64,000 bases of DNA, taken from Streptomyces kanamyceticus (lineage in GTDB: Bacteria > Actinomycetota > Actinomycetes > Streptomycetales > Streptomycetaceae). The translations under genes were made by a program, and so were the position numbers. The notes beneath the pieces are model-generated. The model was not told where the DNA came from and ran no database searches. It was given only the letters and a program-made list of their open reading frames with translations. The DNA lies in the NCBI RefSeq assembly GCF_008704495.1, contig NZ_CP023699.1:6696001-6760000 (forward strand), read 5' to 3'. This document shows positions 1 through 9,341 of the stretch, one piece after another (the stretch's first letter is position 1; each line of letters begins with the position of its first letter).

Positions 1-665
1 CCACCGAGACCGACGAGGACGTCCTGCAGATCGCGGACATGGCGGCGAACGTCATCGCCAAGGGCCGCGAGGTCGCGGGCAACGACATCCGCTGCACCGT
101 CTCCATCGGCGGCTTCGTGCCCAAGCCGCACACGCCGTTCCAGTGGGCCCCGCAGCTCTCCTCCGAGGAGACGGACGCCCGCCTCGCCAAGCTCCGCGAC
201 AAGATCCGCGGCGACAAGAAGTACGGCCGCTCGATCGGCTTCCGCTACCACGACGGCAAGCCCGGCATCGTCGAGGGCCTGCTCTCGCGCGGCGACCGCC
301 GTATCGGCGCCGTCATCCGCGCCGTCTACGAGGACGGCGGCCGCTTCGACGGCTGGCGCGAGTACTTCTCGTACGAGCGCTGGATGCGCTGCGCCGAGAA
401 GACGCTGCCCGAGGTGGGCGTCGACGTCGACTGGTACACCACGCGCGAGCGTACGTACGAAGAGGTCCTGCCCTGGGACCACCTGGACTCCGGTCTCGAC
501 AAGGACTGGCTCTGGGACGACTGGCAGGACTCGCTCGACGAGACCGAGGTCGAGGACTGCCGCTGGACCCCCTGCTTCGACTGCGGCGTCTGCCCGCAGA
601 TGCAGACCGAGATCCAGATCGGCCCGACCGGCAAGAAGCTCCTGCCGCTCACGGTCGTGAAGTAA
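1..665 (+). CDS. TIGR03960-type radical SAM protein, C-terminal part (cut by window edge)
   Basis: The frame is open from base 3, so only about 220 C-terminal residues are present and the radical SAM core lies outside the window. The visible part resembles the C-terminal end of the TIGR03960 (B12-binding-like radical SAM) family. It has a segment VSIGGFVPKPHTPFQWAP, typical after the SAM barrel of this group, and a terminal cysteine cluster CFDCGVC that could bind metal. The exact reaction is unknown to me. The family is normally encoded beside a DUF2344/TIGR03936 partner, and such a gene lies 2 kb downstream at 2660-3460, which supports the call. The stop is TAA at 663-665, only 15 nt before the next start, so the genes are probably cotranscribed. 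Confidence 0.8.
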   Translation, partial: TETDEDVLQIADMAANVIAKGREVAGNDIRCTVSIGGFVPKPHTPFQWAPQLSSEETDARLAKLRDKIRGDKKYGRSIGFRYHDGKPGIVEGLLSRGDRRIGAVIRAVYEDGGRFDGWREYFSYERWMRCAEKTLPEVGVDVDWYTTRERTYEEVLPWDHLDSGLDKDWLWDDWQDSLDETEVEDCRWTPCFDCGVCPQMQTEIQIGPTGKKLLPLTVVK

Positions 666-680
666 CCGAGACACCTGACA

Positions 681-1226
681 GTGCCTCAACTCGCCCCGCC
701 CTCGGGCCTGGTGCACCGCTCCTTCATCGCCGCGATGGAGGAGTTCCGGGCCGAGGGGCGCGGCGGGCCCGACGACGACACGACGCTCGGCCGCACCCTG
801 TGCGACTACGGCGGGCGGTGGCAGGACCCCGGCGTCTTCGCGTCGTACGTCGCCGAGGTCCGCTCCGCCGCCTACCCCGCCGAGCCGCTCGGCGTGCCCG
901 TCACCACCCTCTGGTACTCGGAAGGCGCCGACTACCTCGGCCGCATCTCCGTCCGCCACAGCGTCGCCACGCGCTTCCTGCGCGAGTACGGCGGCCACAT
1001 CGGCTACGACGTACGCCCCACCGCCCGCCGCCGCGGCCACGCCACCGAGATGCTCCGCGCCTCGCTGCCGTACGCGGCCGGTCTCGGCCTGGAATCCGTC
1101 CTGGTGACCTGCGACACCGACAACATCGGGTCCCGCAAGGTGATCGAGGCCGCGGGCGGTGCCTTCGAGGACGAGCGCGCCGGGAAACTGCGCTACTGGA
1201 TCCGAACCGACGCCGCACGCGTCTAG
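681..1226 (+). CDS. GNAT family N-acetyltransferase
   Basis: 181 residues starting at GTG. The central part matches the GNAT acetyl-CoA binding region: a beta strand GHIGYDVRPTARRRGHA contains the R-R-x-G-x-A pyrophosphate loop, followed by a helix and a strand VLVTCDTDNIGSRKVIEAAG, the usual N-x-x-S-x-x-x-x-x-x-x-G end of motif B. It probably acetylates a small-molecule amine or a protein terminus in the cytoplasm; the substrate cannot be read from sequence. It sits 15 nt after the radical SAM gene and 6 nt before the next gene, so it is probably part of one transcript with them. Confidence 0.85.
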   Translation: MPQLAPPSGLVHRSFIAAMEEFRAEGRGGPDDDTTLGRTLCDYGGRWQDPGVFASYVAEVRSAAYPAEPLGVPVTTLWYSEGADYLGRISVRHSVATRFLREYGGHIGYDVRPTARRRGHATEMLRASLPYAAGLGLESVLVTCDTDNIGSRKVIEAAGGAFEDERAGKLRYWIRTDAARV

Positions 1227-1232
1227 GACGAC

Positions 1233-2612
1233 ATGGACCTGGAAAAACGGCCCGCTCCGCAGGTGGACCTGGAGAAGCGACCTGCTCGGCAGGGAGAGCA
1301 GCCCCCGCCGCCCTCCGCACCGCCGGGGGCCGACGGCTGTCTCGCCGTCGCCATCCGCATCCCGGTACGGATCGTGGTGCTCGTCCTCGTCGTCCCGGTG
1401 CGCCTCGTCTGGGACGCGCTCGCCGTGTGCGGCCGCTTCGTGTACTTCAAGGCCCTGCGCCCGGTCGGGCGTGGCATCGGCGCGGTCCTGACGTGGCTGT
1501 TGAAGGCCGTGTTCGTGTGGCCGTGGGTGGGTCTTTGGCGGTACGTGGTGGTGCCGGTCGGTGTGGGGCTCGCGTGGCTCGGGCGGGTGCTGGTCGTGGT
1601 GCCTGCCGTGTGGCTGTACGCGCGCGTGCTGACGCCGATCGGGCACGGCATCGCGTGGCTGGCCCGAGGGATCGGCGCCGGAATCGCCGCCGTGGCGTTC
1701 GGCATCGGCGCGGCCTGCGCATGGCTGTGGCGCACCCTCGTCGTGACCCCCGCGATGTGGCTGTACGCGCGCGTGCTGACGCCCATCGGACACGGCATCG
1801 CCTGGCTCGCCCGGGTGATCGGCGCCGGCGCCACGGCTGCCGGGCGTGGCATCGGCGCGGTCCTGACATGGCTGTTGAAGGCCGTGTTCGTGTGGCCGTG
1901 GGTGGGTCTTTGGCGGTACGTGGTGGTGCCGGTGGGTGTGGGGCTCGCGTGGCTCGGGCGGGTGCTGGTCGTGGTGCCCGCGGTGTGGCTGTACGCGCGC
2001 GTGCTGACGCCGATCGGGCACGGCATCGCCTGGCTGGCCCGCGGGATCGGCACCGGAATCGCCTGGCTGGCACGGGGAATCGGCGCCGGAATCGCCTGGC
2101 TGGGGCGCGGCATCTGGACCGTCCTCGCGACGCTGTGCCGCTGGGTCTTCGTCGTGCCCGCCGTCGCCCTGTGGCGCTGGGTCCTCGCGCCCGTCGGGCG
2201 GGCGATCGCCGTCGTCGCGCGCGAGGTCGGCGACGCGCTCGGGCACGCCTGGCGCATCGCCGGGCACATCTCGCTCGTCGTGGGCCGCTTCCTCGCCAAG
2301 CTCCTTCGGTGGATCTTCGTCGAGCCGGTCCGCTGGGCGTACAGGGCGGTCCTCACCCCCGTCGGGCACGCGGTCCGTGACCTGGTGTGGCGCCCCGCGG
2401 CCGCGGCCGCCCGCGGCGTCGGCCGCACCGCGCGAGCGGCGATCGCCTCGGCCCGCGACAGCGTCCGCCAGGCCCGGGCCGACGTACGGCGCATGCTCTT
2501 CGGAGCGCCGAAGGAGCCGGTGCCGGTGCCGGTACCGGTGGCCCGGCGGGAACAGGACACACCGGAGCCACGTACTCTAGGTAGCAGTACGACCGCACTC
2601 ATGAAGGACTGA
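1233..2612 (+). CDS. Repeat-rich hydrophobic membrane protein, function unknown
   Basis: 459 residues starting at ATG. The N-terminal 35 residues are polar and proline rich, with a doubled DLEKRPA motif. Residues 40-370 consist of short hydrophobic segments rich in W, V, L and R, in a pattern like WLYARVLTPIGHGIAWLAR that occurs three times. The C-terminal 80 residues are basic (helical, Ala/Arg rich). The segments look amphipathic or partly membrane-spanning, with a high positive charge between them. A 125-residue block is almost exactly duplicated. I recognise no family. It lies between the two genes of the radical SAM/DUF2344 pair and is read in the same direction, which suggests cotranscription but does not give a role. 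Confidence 0.75.
   Translation: MDLEKRPAPQVDLEKRPARQGEQPPPPSAPPGADGCLAVAIRIPVRIVVLVLVVPVRLVWDALAVCGRFVYFKALRPVGRGIGAVLTWLLKAVFVWPWVGLWRYVVVPVGVGLAWLGRVLVVVPAVWLYARVLTPIGHGIAWLARGIGAGIAAVAFGIGAACAWLWRTLVVTPAMWLYARVLTPIGHGIAWLARVIGAGATAAGRGIGAVLTWLLKAVFVWPWVGLWRYVVVPVGVGLAWLGRVLVVVPAVWLYARVLTPIGHGIAWLARGIGTGIAWLARGIGAGIAWLGRGIWTVLATLCRWVFVVPAVALWRWVLAPVGRAIAVVAREVGDALGHAWRIAGHISLVVGRFLAKLLRWIFVEPVRWAYRAVLTPVGHAVRDLVWRPAAAAARGVGRTARAAIASARDSVRQARADVRRMLFGAPKEPVPVPVPVARREQDTPEPRTLGSSTTALMKD
1466..2063 (+). repeat. Two near-identical 223-bp copies inside the membrane protein gene
   Basis: Positions 1466-1688 recur at 1841-2063 with an exact offset of 375 bp (125 codons) and only a few mismatches. 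The reading frame is kept. A third partial unit lies near 1755-1830. The near-identity at third codon positions points to a recent duplication or ongoing gene conversion. Confidence 0.9.
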
Positions 2613-2659
2613 CGACACTGGGCAAGCGACAGCCCGTAGGCCCGCCGCCCGCACCCGCG

Positions 2660-3460
2660 GTGCAGCGCATCCGACTGCGCTACACCAAGCGCGGCCGCCT
2701 CCGGTTCACCAGCCACCGTGACTTCCAGCGCGCCTTCGAGCGTGCGTTGCGCCGCGCCGAGGTGCCCATGGCGTACTCGGCGGGGTTCACTCCGCACCCC
2801 AAGGTGTCGTACGCCAATGCCGCACCCACCGGCACCGGCAGTGAGGCCGAGTACCTGGAGATCGCGCTCACCGCGCCGCGCGACCCGGAGAAGCTCCGGG
2901 CGCTCCTCGACGAGTCGATGCCCGCGGGGCTCGACATCGTCGACGCCGTCGAGTCCCACACTTCCGGACTCGCCGACCGCCTGACCGCCTCCGTCTGGGA
3001 GCTGCGCCTGGACGGCGTGGAGCCCGCGGAAGCGGAGCGCGCGGCCGGTCTCTTCCGGACCGCCGAGACCGTCGAGGTGCAGCGCCGCACGAAGAACGGC
3101 ATGCGCACCTTCGACGCGCGCGAGGCGGTCGTGAGCCTCGCGGTGATCGCCGATGGCGAAGTGATCACTCACGACACTGATAGGCCGAGCGACAAGCCCT
3201 GTGCGATACTGCGGCTGGTTGTTCGGCACGTGACACCTGCCGTACGACCTGACGACGTCCTGTCCGGTCTCCGAGCTGTGGCCGACCTGGCGCCGCCGGT
3301 CCCCGCAGCGGTGACCAGGCTGGCGCAGGGGCTTTTCGATGAAGAGACCGGCACGGTGACCGACCCGCTCGCGCCCGACCGCGAGGCAGTCACGGCCGCA
3401 GAACCTACGGCCGCCGTACCTGCCGCCGCGAAGGCGCCGGCGCCGGAAGGCCCCCGCTAA
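2660..3460 (+). CDS. Radical SAM-linked protein, TIGR03936/DUF2344
   Basis: 266 residues from GTG at 2660. The N-terminal QRIRLRYTKRGRLRFTSHRD, followed by an AYSAGFTPHPKVSYA motif, is characteristic of TIGR03936/DUF2344. Members occur beside, or fused to, TIGR03960 radical SAM proteins, as here with the gene ending at 665. The role is unknown; RNA or tRNA modification is only a guess from the company it keeps. Start choice: GTG 2660 has no clear ribosome site. An in-frame CTG at 2618 follows an AAGGA-like site at about 2604-2608 and would add 14 residues, so the true start may be 2618. The C-terminus is Ala/Pro rich and variable. RNase E/G follows after 237 bp. Confidence 0.85.
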   Translation: MQRIRLRYTKRGRLRFTSHRDFQRAFERALRRAEVPMAYSAGFTPHPKVSYANAAPTGTGSEAEYLEIALTAPRDPEKLRALLDESMPAGLDIVDAVESHTSGLADRLTASVWELRLDGVEPAEAERAAGLFRTAETVEVQRRTKNGMRTFDAREAVVSLAVIADGEVITHDTDRPSDKPCAILRLVVRHVTPAVRPDDVLSGLRAVADLAPPVPAAVTRLAQGLFDEETGTVTDPLAPDREAVTAAEPTAAVPAAAKAPAPEGPR

Positions 3461-3697
3461 AGGACGTACGTCAAAGCGCCGCCCTCGTACTCGGGAGCCA
3501 CCTGGGTCGGGCAGCGCACTGACCGAGACTTTCGCCAGGCCGTCCGCAATTGGGCGTACGGAACCGGCGAGACAAGACATAGAGAGCTCCCGTGCGGCGC
3601 CCACGCCCCCGGATGGCGGCCCCGCGCACCTAGCGCGAGCCGCGGACATCACCGGATCAGGCGCGGCGCCCGGGAGCGTGACGGGAGAACCGCCCGC

Positions 3698-6600
3698 ATG
3701 CTTGAGCCGAACGAACCCGCCGAGGGCTCGCAGAACAACAACACCCCCAGCGACACCCTGCCGCCGCGTCGTCGGCGCCGTGCCGCTTCGCGCCCCGCGG
3801 GTCCGCCCGGGGGCAAGACGGCGGCCGCCGAGGCCCCGGCCATACCGGCCGCCCCCGCCGCCGACGAGATCGAAGAGGTCGAAGAGACCGAAGAGGTGGC
3901 CGAGGCCACCGAGGCTCCGGCGCAGGCCGCCGAGCCCACCCCCGAACCCGAGGCCGCCCCGGCGCCGCGTACGCGCCGTCGTGCGACCCGCCGCGCCTCC
4001 GCCCCGGCCGGTGCGCCGCAGGCCGCCGAGGTGACGGAGCCCGCCGAGGCCGCCGCGCCCGCCGCCGAGCCCGCCCCGGAGCCCGAGGCCGCCCCTGCGC
4101 CGCGCGCCCGGCGCCGTGCGACCCGTCGCGCCACCGCCCCCACCGGTGCGCCGCAGGCCGCCGATGAGCAGGCCCCCGCGGCCGCCGAGGCCCCCGCCAA
4201 GCCGGTCGTCGACGAGGCGGAGGCCGCGCCGGTCGCCGACGATGCCGCGCCGCGCCGTTCGCGCCGCCGCGCCACCCGTAGCGCTTCCGCGCCCGCCGGT
4301 GAGCCGAAGGCCGCCGAGCAGGCCGCTGCTGCCGAGCCCGCCGCGAAGGCCGAGAAGACCGAGAAGGCCGCGAAGCAGGCCCCCGTCGAGGAGGCCGCAG
4401 AGGCCGAGGCCGCCCCGGCCCCGCGCCGTCGCCGCGCCACCCGCAAGACCGCCGCCACCGGCTTCTCGGCCCCCGCGGGCCACAAGGCCCGCAAGGCCCA
4501 GAGCGCCGACGACTCCGGTGAGGACGGCGGCCGCAAGCCCGCCCGCCCCGCCGTCGCCGTCTTCCAGGCGCCGGTGTTCGCCGCGCCGATGTTCCAGACC
4601 CCGGAGAGCGCCGCCGCGGCGGCCGCCGCCGAGGCCGCCGAGGAGCCCGAGGAGCGCGTCGAGCAGGTCGAGGCCGCCGCCCCGGTCGTGGAGGAGGAGA
4701 CGGCTCCCCGCCGTCGCCGCCGCCGTCGTGCCGCGGACGAGCAGCCCGCGGCCGCCGAGGAGCGGGAGCCCGCCAAGGCCGCCGCCGAGCAGCCCGCCGA
4801 CGAGCCCGTCGAAGAGGCCGCCGCCGAGCAGCCCGAGGCCGACGACGACAATGAGGACTCCGGCGAGCGCCAGGGCCGTCGCCGTCGTCGTGGTGGCCGT
4901 CGCCGCCGCCGCGGTGACTCCGCCGACCAGGACGGCGAGCAGAACGACGCGTCCGACGAGGCCGCCGCCGAGCAGTCCGACGAGGACGCGACGGACGACG
5001 CCGAGCAGGATGCCGACGACGCGGAGGAGGCCGAATCGGCTTCGGAGTCCGGTGGTTCCGGCTCCAGCAGCAGCCGTCGCCGGCGCCGCCGCCGTCGTCG
5101 CGCCGGTGACTCCGCCGAGGGCGAGCCGGGCGACGGCGACCCGGAGCGTACGGTCGTCAAGGTCCGTGAGCCGCGCAAGAAGGAAGAGCGCGAGCCCGGC
5201 ACCGGCGCCGACGAGGTCCAGTCCATCAAGGGCTCGACCCGCCTGGAGGCCAAGAAGCAGCGCCGCCGCGAGGGCCGTGAGCAGGGCCGTCGTCGTGTGC
5301 CGATCATCACGGAGGCCGAGTTCCTGGCGCGCCGTGAGGCCGTCGAGCGCGTGATGGTCGTCCGCCAGAACGGCGAGCGCACCCAGATCGGCGTCCTTGA
5401 GGACAACGTGCTCGTCGAGCACTACGTCAACAAGGAGCAGGCCACCTCGTACGTCGGCAACGTCTACCTGGGCAAGGTCCAGAACGTGCTGCCGTCCATG
5501 GAGGCCGCCTTCATCGACATCGGCAAGGGCCGCAACGCGGTCCTGTACGCCGGTGAGGTCAACTTCGAGGCGCTCGGCATGGCCAACGGGCCGCGCCGCA
5601 TCGAGTCCGCCCTGAAGTCGGGCCAGTCGGTCCTCGTGCAGGTCACCAAGGACCCGATCGGTCACAAGGGCGCCCGTCTGACCAGCCAGGTCTCGCTGCC
5701 GGGCCGCTACCTCGTGTACGTCCCCGAGGGCTCGATGACCGGCATCAGCCGCAAGCTGCCCGACACCGAGCGCGCGCGTCTGAAGACCATCCTCAAGAAG
5801 ATCGTCCCCGAGGACGCGGGCGTCATCGTGCGCACCGCCGCCGAGGGCGCGAGCGAGGACGAGCTGCGCCGTGACGTCGAGCGTCTGCAGCAGCAGTGGG
5901 AGGACATCCAGAAGAAGGCGAAGGCGGCCTCGACGAGCTCGCCGAGCCTGCTGTACGGCGAGCCGGACATGACCGTCCGCGTCGTGCGCGACATCTTCAA
6001 CGAGGACTTCTCCAAGGTCATCGTCAGCGGTGACGAGGCGTGGGGGACCATCCACGGCTACGTCTCGCACGTCGCGCCCGACCTGGCGGACCGCCTCTCC
6101 AAGTGGACGTCCGAGGTCGACGTCTTCGCGACGTACCGGATCGACGAGCAGCTCGCCAAGGCGCTCGACCGCAAGGTCTGGCTGCCCAGCGGTGGTTCGC
6201 TGGTGATCGACAAGACCGAGGCGATGATCGTCGTCGACGTCAACACCGGCAAGTTCACCGGGCAGGGCGGAAACCTCGAAGAGACCGTCACCAGGAACAA
6301 CCTGGAGGCGGCCGAGGAGATCGTGCGCCAGCTGCGCCTGCGTGACCTCGGCGGCATCGTCGTCATCGACTTCATCGACATGGTCCTTGAGTCGAACAGG
6401 GACCTGGTCCTGCGCCGTCTCCTGGAGTGCCTGGGCCGCGACCGCACCAAGCACCAGGTGGCCGAGGTCACCTCGCTGGGTCTCGTGCAGATGACCCGCA
6501 AGCGCGTCGGCCAGGGCCTCCTTGAGTCCTTCTCCGAGACCTGCGTCCACTGCAACGGCCGCGGCGTCATCGTGCACATGGAGCAGCCCACCTCCGCCGG

Positions 6601-7720
6601 TGGCGGCGGCAAGCGCAAGAAGCGCGGGCGCGGCGGCTCCGAGCACGGCCAGGACAACGGCCACGAGCACACGCACGAGCACGAGACGGAGAGCGCGGAC
6701 GCCGTCGAGACCGAGGCCGAGGTCGCGGCGGAGGTCGCCGCTCCGGTGGCGCTGCCCGAGCCCGAGTTCGTCCCGGACGAGGAGCTGTACAGCAGCGCGG
6801 CCGAGGCCGAGGCGGCCGTCTCCCGTGGCCGTTCGCGGCGCCGGGCGACCCGTCGCGCGTCGGCTCCCGCCGGTGCGCCGCGGGCGGAGTCCGCTCCGGT
6901 CGAGGCGCCGGAGGCCGAGCCCGAGCGGGCCGAGGCCCCCAGGGCCGCTTCGAAGAGGTCGGGCAAGAAGGCCAAGGCGGCGCAGAAGGCGGCCAAGGCC
7001 GAGCTCACGGCCGAGGCCGAGGCCGAGGTCAAGGAGCCGGTCGTCGTCGAGGACGAGGCGCCGCGTGCGGCGGCCCCGGCCGCCGAGGACCCGGTGGTCG
7101 CCGCGCCCGAGGCGGTCGAGGCCGCGCAGGAGGCCGCCGCCCAGGCGCCCGTGGACGACGCCGCGCCCAAGGGCCGTACGCGTCGTCGCGCGGTCCGCAA
7201 GGCGACGTCGCCCGCAGGGTCGCCGAAGGCCGCAGAGAGCGCCGAGGCCGCCGAGGTGGTCGTGGCGCAGGCACCCAAGGAGTCGGTCGAGGCCGAGCCG
7301 GTGGCGGAGCCCGTCGCCGAGCCCGTGGCCGACGCCGCGCCTGCCCGTCCGCGCCGTCGTGCGGTGCGCAAGGCCACCGCGCCGACCGCGTCCGAGGAGA
7401 CGGCCGTGATGGTCGTCCCCTCCGAGAAGGCCGCGGAGAAGGCGCCTGAGAAGGCCGCCGAGAAGCCCGCGTCCGACGCGGCCGCCGACGCCCCCGCCGA
7501 GGAGGCCGCTCCGGCCAAGAAGGCGGCGCGCAAGACGGCCAAGAAGGCGACGGCGAAGAAGGCCGCCACCAAGGCCACCACCGCCAAGAAGACCGCGGCC
7601 AAGAAGACGGCCGCCAAGAAGACGACGGCCAAGAAGGCGTCGAAGACGACGGCGAAGAAGGCCGCGGCGGCGGAGCAGTCGCCGTCCGGTGTCTCCGCGA
7701 CCGCCGCCAGCGAGGGCTGA
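3698..7720 (+). CDS. rne: Ribonuclease E/G family endoribonuclease with long Ala/Arg/Lys-rich arms
   Basis: 1340 residues, ATG start. The order is inverted relative to E. coli RNase E. A long disordered N-terminal arm (about 1-530) has Ala/Glu/Pro stretches broken by basic RRRRATRRAS-like blocks. An S1 RNA-binding domain follows near 580-640 (VGNVYLGKVQNVLPSMEAAF). The DNase I-like catalytic centre has the Mg-binding aspartates D847 (VVDVNTG) and D891 (VVIDFIDM). A zinc-link CVHC motif is at 949-952. A second disordered arm ends in a histone H1-like AKK-repeat tail at about 1270-1320. It cuts single-stranded A/U-rich RNA for mRNA decay and rRNA/tRNA processing. In actinomycetes the flanking arms are known to scaffold partner enzymes. 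The hairpin at 7737-7773 ends the transcript. The 237-bp leader (3461-3697) is long and could carry autoregulation, but I see no defined element. Confidence 0.97.
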   Translation: MLEPNEPAEGSQNNNTPSDTLPPRRRRRAASRPAGPPGGKTAAAEAPAIPAAPAADEIEEVEETEEVAEATEAPAQAAEPTPEPEAAPAPRTRRRATRRASAPAGAPQAAEVTEPAEAAAPAAEPAPEPEAAPAPRARRRATRRATAPTGAPQAADEQAPAAAEAPAKPVVDEAEAAPVADDAAPRRSRRRATRSASAPAGEPKAAEQAAAAEPAAKAEKTEKAAKQAPVEEAAEAEAAPAPRRRRATRKTAATGFSAPAGHKARKAQSADDSGEDGGRKPARPAVAVFQAPVFAAPMFQTPESAAAAAAAEAAEEPEERVEQVEAAAPVVEEETAPRRRRRRRAADEQPAAAEEREPAKAAAEQPADEPVEEAAAEQPEADDDNEDSGERQGRRRRRGGRRRRRGDSADQDGEQNDASDEAAAEQSDEDATDDAEQDADDAEEAESASESGGSGSSSSRRRRRRRRRAGDSAEGEPGDGDPERTVVKVREPRKKEEREPGTGADEVQSIKGSTRLEAKKQRRREGREQGRRRVPIITEAEFLARREAVERVMVVRQNGERTQIGVLEDNVLVEHYVNKEQATSYVGNVYLGKVQNVLPSMEAAFIDIGKGRNAVLYAGEVNFEALGMANGPRRIESALKSGQSVLVQVTKDPIGHKGARLTSQVSLPGRYLVYVPEGSMTGISRKLPDTERARLKTILKKIVPEDAGVIVRTAAEGASEDELRRDVERLQQQWEDIQKKAKAASTSSPSLLYGEPDMTVRVVRDIFNEDFSKVIVSGDEAWGTIHGYVSHVAPDLADRLSKWTSEVDVFATYRIDEQLAKALDRKVWLPSGGSLVIDKTEAMIVVDVNTGKFTGQGGNLEETVTRNNLEAAEEIVRQLRLRDLGGIVVIDFIDMVLESNRDLVLRRLLECLGRDRTKHQVAEVTSLGLVQMTRKRVGQGLLESFSETCVHCNGRGVIVHMEQPTSAGGGGKRKKRGRGGSEHGQDNGHEHTHEHETESADAVETEAEVAAEVAAPVALPEPEFVPDEELYSSAAEAEAAVSRGRSRRRATRRASAPAGAPRAESAPVEAPEAEPERAEAPRAASKRSGKKAKAAQKAAKAELTAEAEAEVKEPVVVEDEAPRAAAPAAEDPVVAAPEAVEAAQEAAAQAPVDDAAPKGRTRRRAVRKATSPAGSPKAAESAEAAEVVVAQAPKESVEAEPVAEPVAEPVADAAPARPRRRAVRKATAPTASEETAVMVVPSEKAAEKAPEKAAEKPASDAAADAPAEEAAPAKKAARKTAKKATAKKAATKATTAKKTAAKKTAAKKTTAKKASKTTAKKAAAAEQSPSGVSATAASEG

Positions 7721-7736
7721 CCCCTTCGCGACTCCG

Positions 7737-7773
7737 GTGCCCCCTGTTCGGCGATCTCGCCGACAGGGGGCAC
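7737..7773 (+). terminator. Intrinsic terminator after rne
   Basis: Arms 7737-7754 and 7757-7773 pair almost perfectly (GTGCCCCCTGT against ACAGGGGGCAC plus TCGGCGA/TCGCCGA, one bulged T). The loop is two bases and there is no T-run, as is common for Streptomyces terminators. Confidence 0.85.
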
Positions 7774-7940
7774 CGCTGTGTCAGGAGAACGGCGTCGCCG
7801 CAGCTCGAAAGGCTGAAGTGCGGCCCCTGCCCTTGGAGCGCGGGGAGTTACCTGTAAAACTCATGCGATCCGATAAGAGCACGGGGGCGTGAGCGCGCGG
7901 TTGGGGAGACCGCGCGTCCATGCCGGGGGAGGGATGACGG

Positions 7941-9293
7941 ATGGCGCATGCGCGCCTGTGGGGCACGGGGCGACACCGTGCGGTGAAACCGGTCAAGGGC
8001 GCACGCCAGGCCGTGGCGCTCGCCACGGTCCTCTCGGCGGCGGGGCTCCAGGCCGTGGGGTCCGCGGGGGCCGCTCAGGCGGACACCACGCCGACCTGGA
8101 CCGAGGGCCCGGTCTTCAACGACCCGAAGGGCGACGCCGAGCACCAGTACGCGATACGCACCCGGCTCCTCGAACTGACGAACTCCGCGGTGCCCGGCTC
8201 GACGATCAAGGTCGCGGTCTACCACGTGTGGGAGGCCGGCGTCGTCGACGCCCTGGTGGCCGCCAAGAACCGCGGTGTGCACGTGCAGATGCTCCTCGAC
8301 GAGAGCAGCAGGAGCGACCGCCCGGCGAACACCTCGTACAACACGCTCAAGACGGCGCTCGGCACCGACAGGAGCAAGCCGTCGTTCGTGTCGCTCTGCC
8401 CGGCGGGGAAGTCCTGTCTGGGCGATCCGCGGTACGGCAAGTCGATCATGCACAACAAGTTCTGGCTGTTCTCCGAGGTCAAGGGCGCCAGGGACGTCGT
8501 CGTACAGACCACGTCGAACTCCACGCCGTCGGCGCACACGAAGTTCTTCAACGACGCGCTGCTGCTGCCCGACAACCCCGCGATGTACGACGCGTACGCG
8601 GAGTACTTCACCGACATGCTCGGCAAGCGCTGGCAGGACTGGGACTACCGCACGGTCAGCAGCGGCCGCTACAAGTCGTACTTCTTCCCGCGCAACGGCA
8701 CGGTGAACGAGACCGACACCATGTACTCCGTCCTGAACAACGTGCAGTGCTCGTACAAGGACGCGGCGGGCGTGAAGCAGCAGACCAAGGTGCGGGCCGC
8801 CATCTTCAAGATCACGCGGAAGCAGATCGCCGACAAGCTCGTCGCCCTGAAGAAGGCGGGCTGCTCGGTGAGCATCCTGTACGCCGAGACGGACAGCGCC
8901 AAGAGCCAGAACGGCACCCCGGGCACCTGGGAGCAGCTGCACAAGGCGGGCGGTCCCTCCGTGCGCTGCTACAACGACGACAGGGACCTGCTGAACCCGG
9001 GCGGCAGGCTCACGACGCCGTACATCATCCACTCGAAGTACCTGCTGATCGACGGCGGCTACGACGGCAAGCGGAACAAGCTCTCCTTCACCGGCTCGCA
9101 GAACTACACGGCGCCCGCGCTGCGCGAGAACGACGAGGCGATCGTGAAGGTCGACGACGACTCGGTGCACGACACCTACCGCGCGCACTTCGACCGCACG
9201 CGGGCGGTGGCCTGGCCGGGCAGCGCCGACAAGACCGATCTGTGCAAGGGCGTCAAGCCGCTGCCGCCGGACGGCGAGAATCCCACCACGTGA
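7941..9293 (+). CDS. Secreted phospholipase D-like phosphatidyl/nuclease-superfamily protein
   Basis: 450 residues, ATG start with a GGGAGGG site upstream. Residues 1-47 form a signal peptide: basic start, hydrophobic ATVLSAAGLQAVGSAGA, and cleavage near AQA-DT. Two half-domains follow. The first carries H-x-K in MHNKFWLF (about 169-176) with the downstream TTSNST strand. The second carries H-x-K-x4-D in IHSKYLLID (about 362-370) followed by FTGSQNYT. These are the paired HKD signatures of the PLD superfamily, using a covalent phosphohistidine. An extracellular phosphodiesterase acting on phospholipid or nucleic acid is likely; the substrate is open. Four or more cysteines could form disulfides. 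It stands alone between terminator 7737-7773 and the rplU promoter. Confidence 0.88.
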   Translation: MAHARLWGTGRHRAVKPVKGARQAVALATVLSAAGLQAVGSAGAAQADTTPTWTEGPVFNDPKGDAEHQYAIRTRLLELTNSAVPGSTIKVAVYHVWEAGVVDALVAAKNRGVHVQMLLDESSRSDRPANTSYNTLKTALGTDRSKPSFVSLCPAGKSCLGDPRYGKSIMHNKFWLFSEVKGARDVVVQTTSNSTPSAHTKFFNDALLLPDNPAMYDAYAEYFTDMLGKRWQDWDYRTVSSGRYKSYFFPRNGTVNETDTMYSVLNNVQCSYKDAAGVKQQTKVRAAIFKITRKQIADKLVALKKAGCSVSILYAETDSAKSQNGTPGTWEQLHKAGGPSVRCYNDDRDLLNPGGRLTTPYIIHSKYLLIDGGYDGKRNKLSFTGSQNYTAPALRENDEAIVKVDDDSVHDTYRAHFDRTRAVAWPGSADKTDLCKGVKPLPPDGENPTT

Positions 9294-9312
9294 GCGGGGG
9301 TACGGGGCCGGT

Positions 9313-9341
9313 TTGACCCTAACGGGCGGGCCCCGTAACCT
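9313..9341 (+). promoter_or_regulatory. Likely promoter of rplU-rpmA
   Basis: TTGACC at 9313-9318, a 17-bp spacer and TAACCT at 9336-9341. This would start transcription near 9348 and leave a leader of about 140 nt before rplU, room for feedback control that I cannot define further. Confidence 0.55.

Noticed and set aside
1223..6682. Very long minus-strand open frame opposite the repeat protein and rne
   Set aside because: Low-complexity Gly/Leu/Arg antisense of codon-biased genes.
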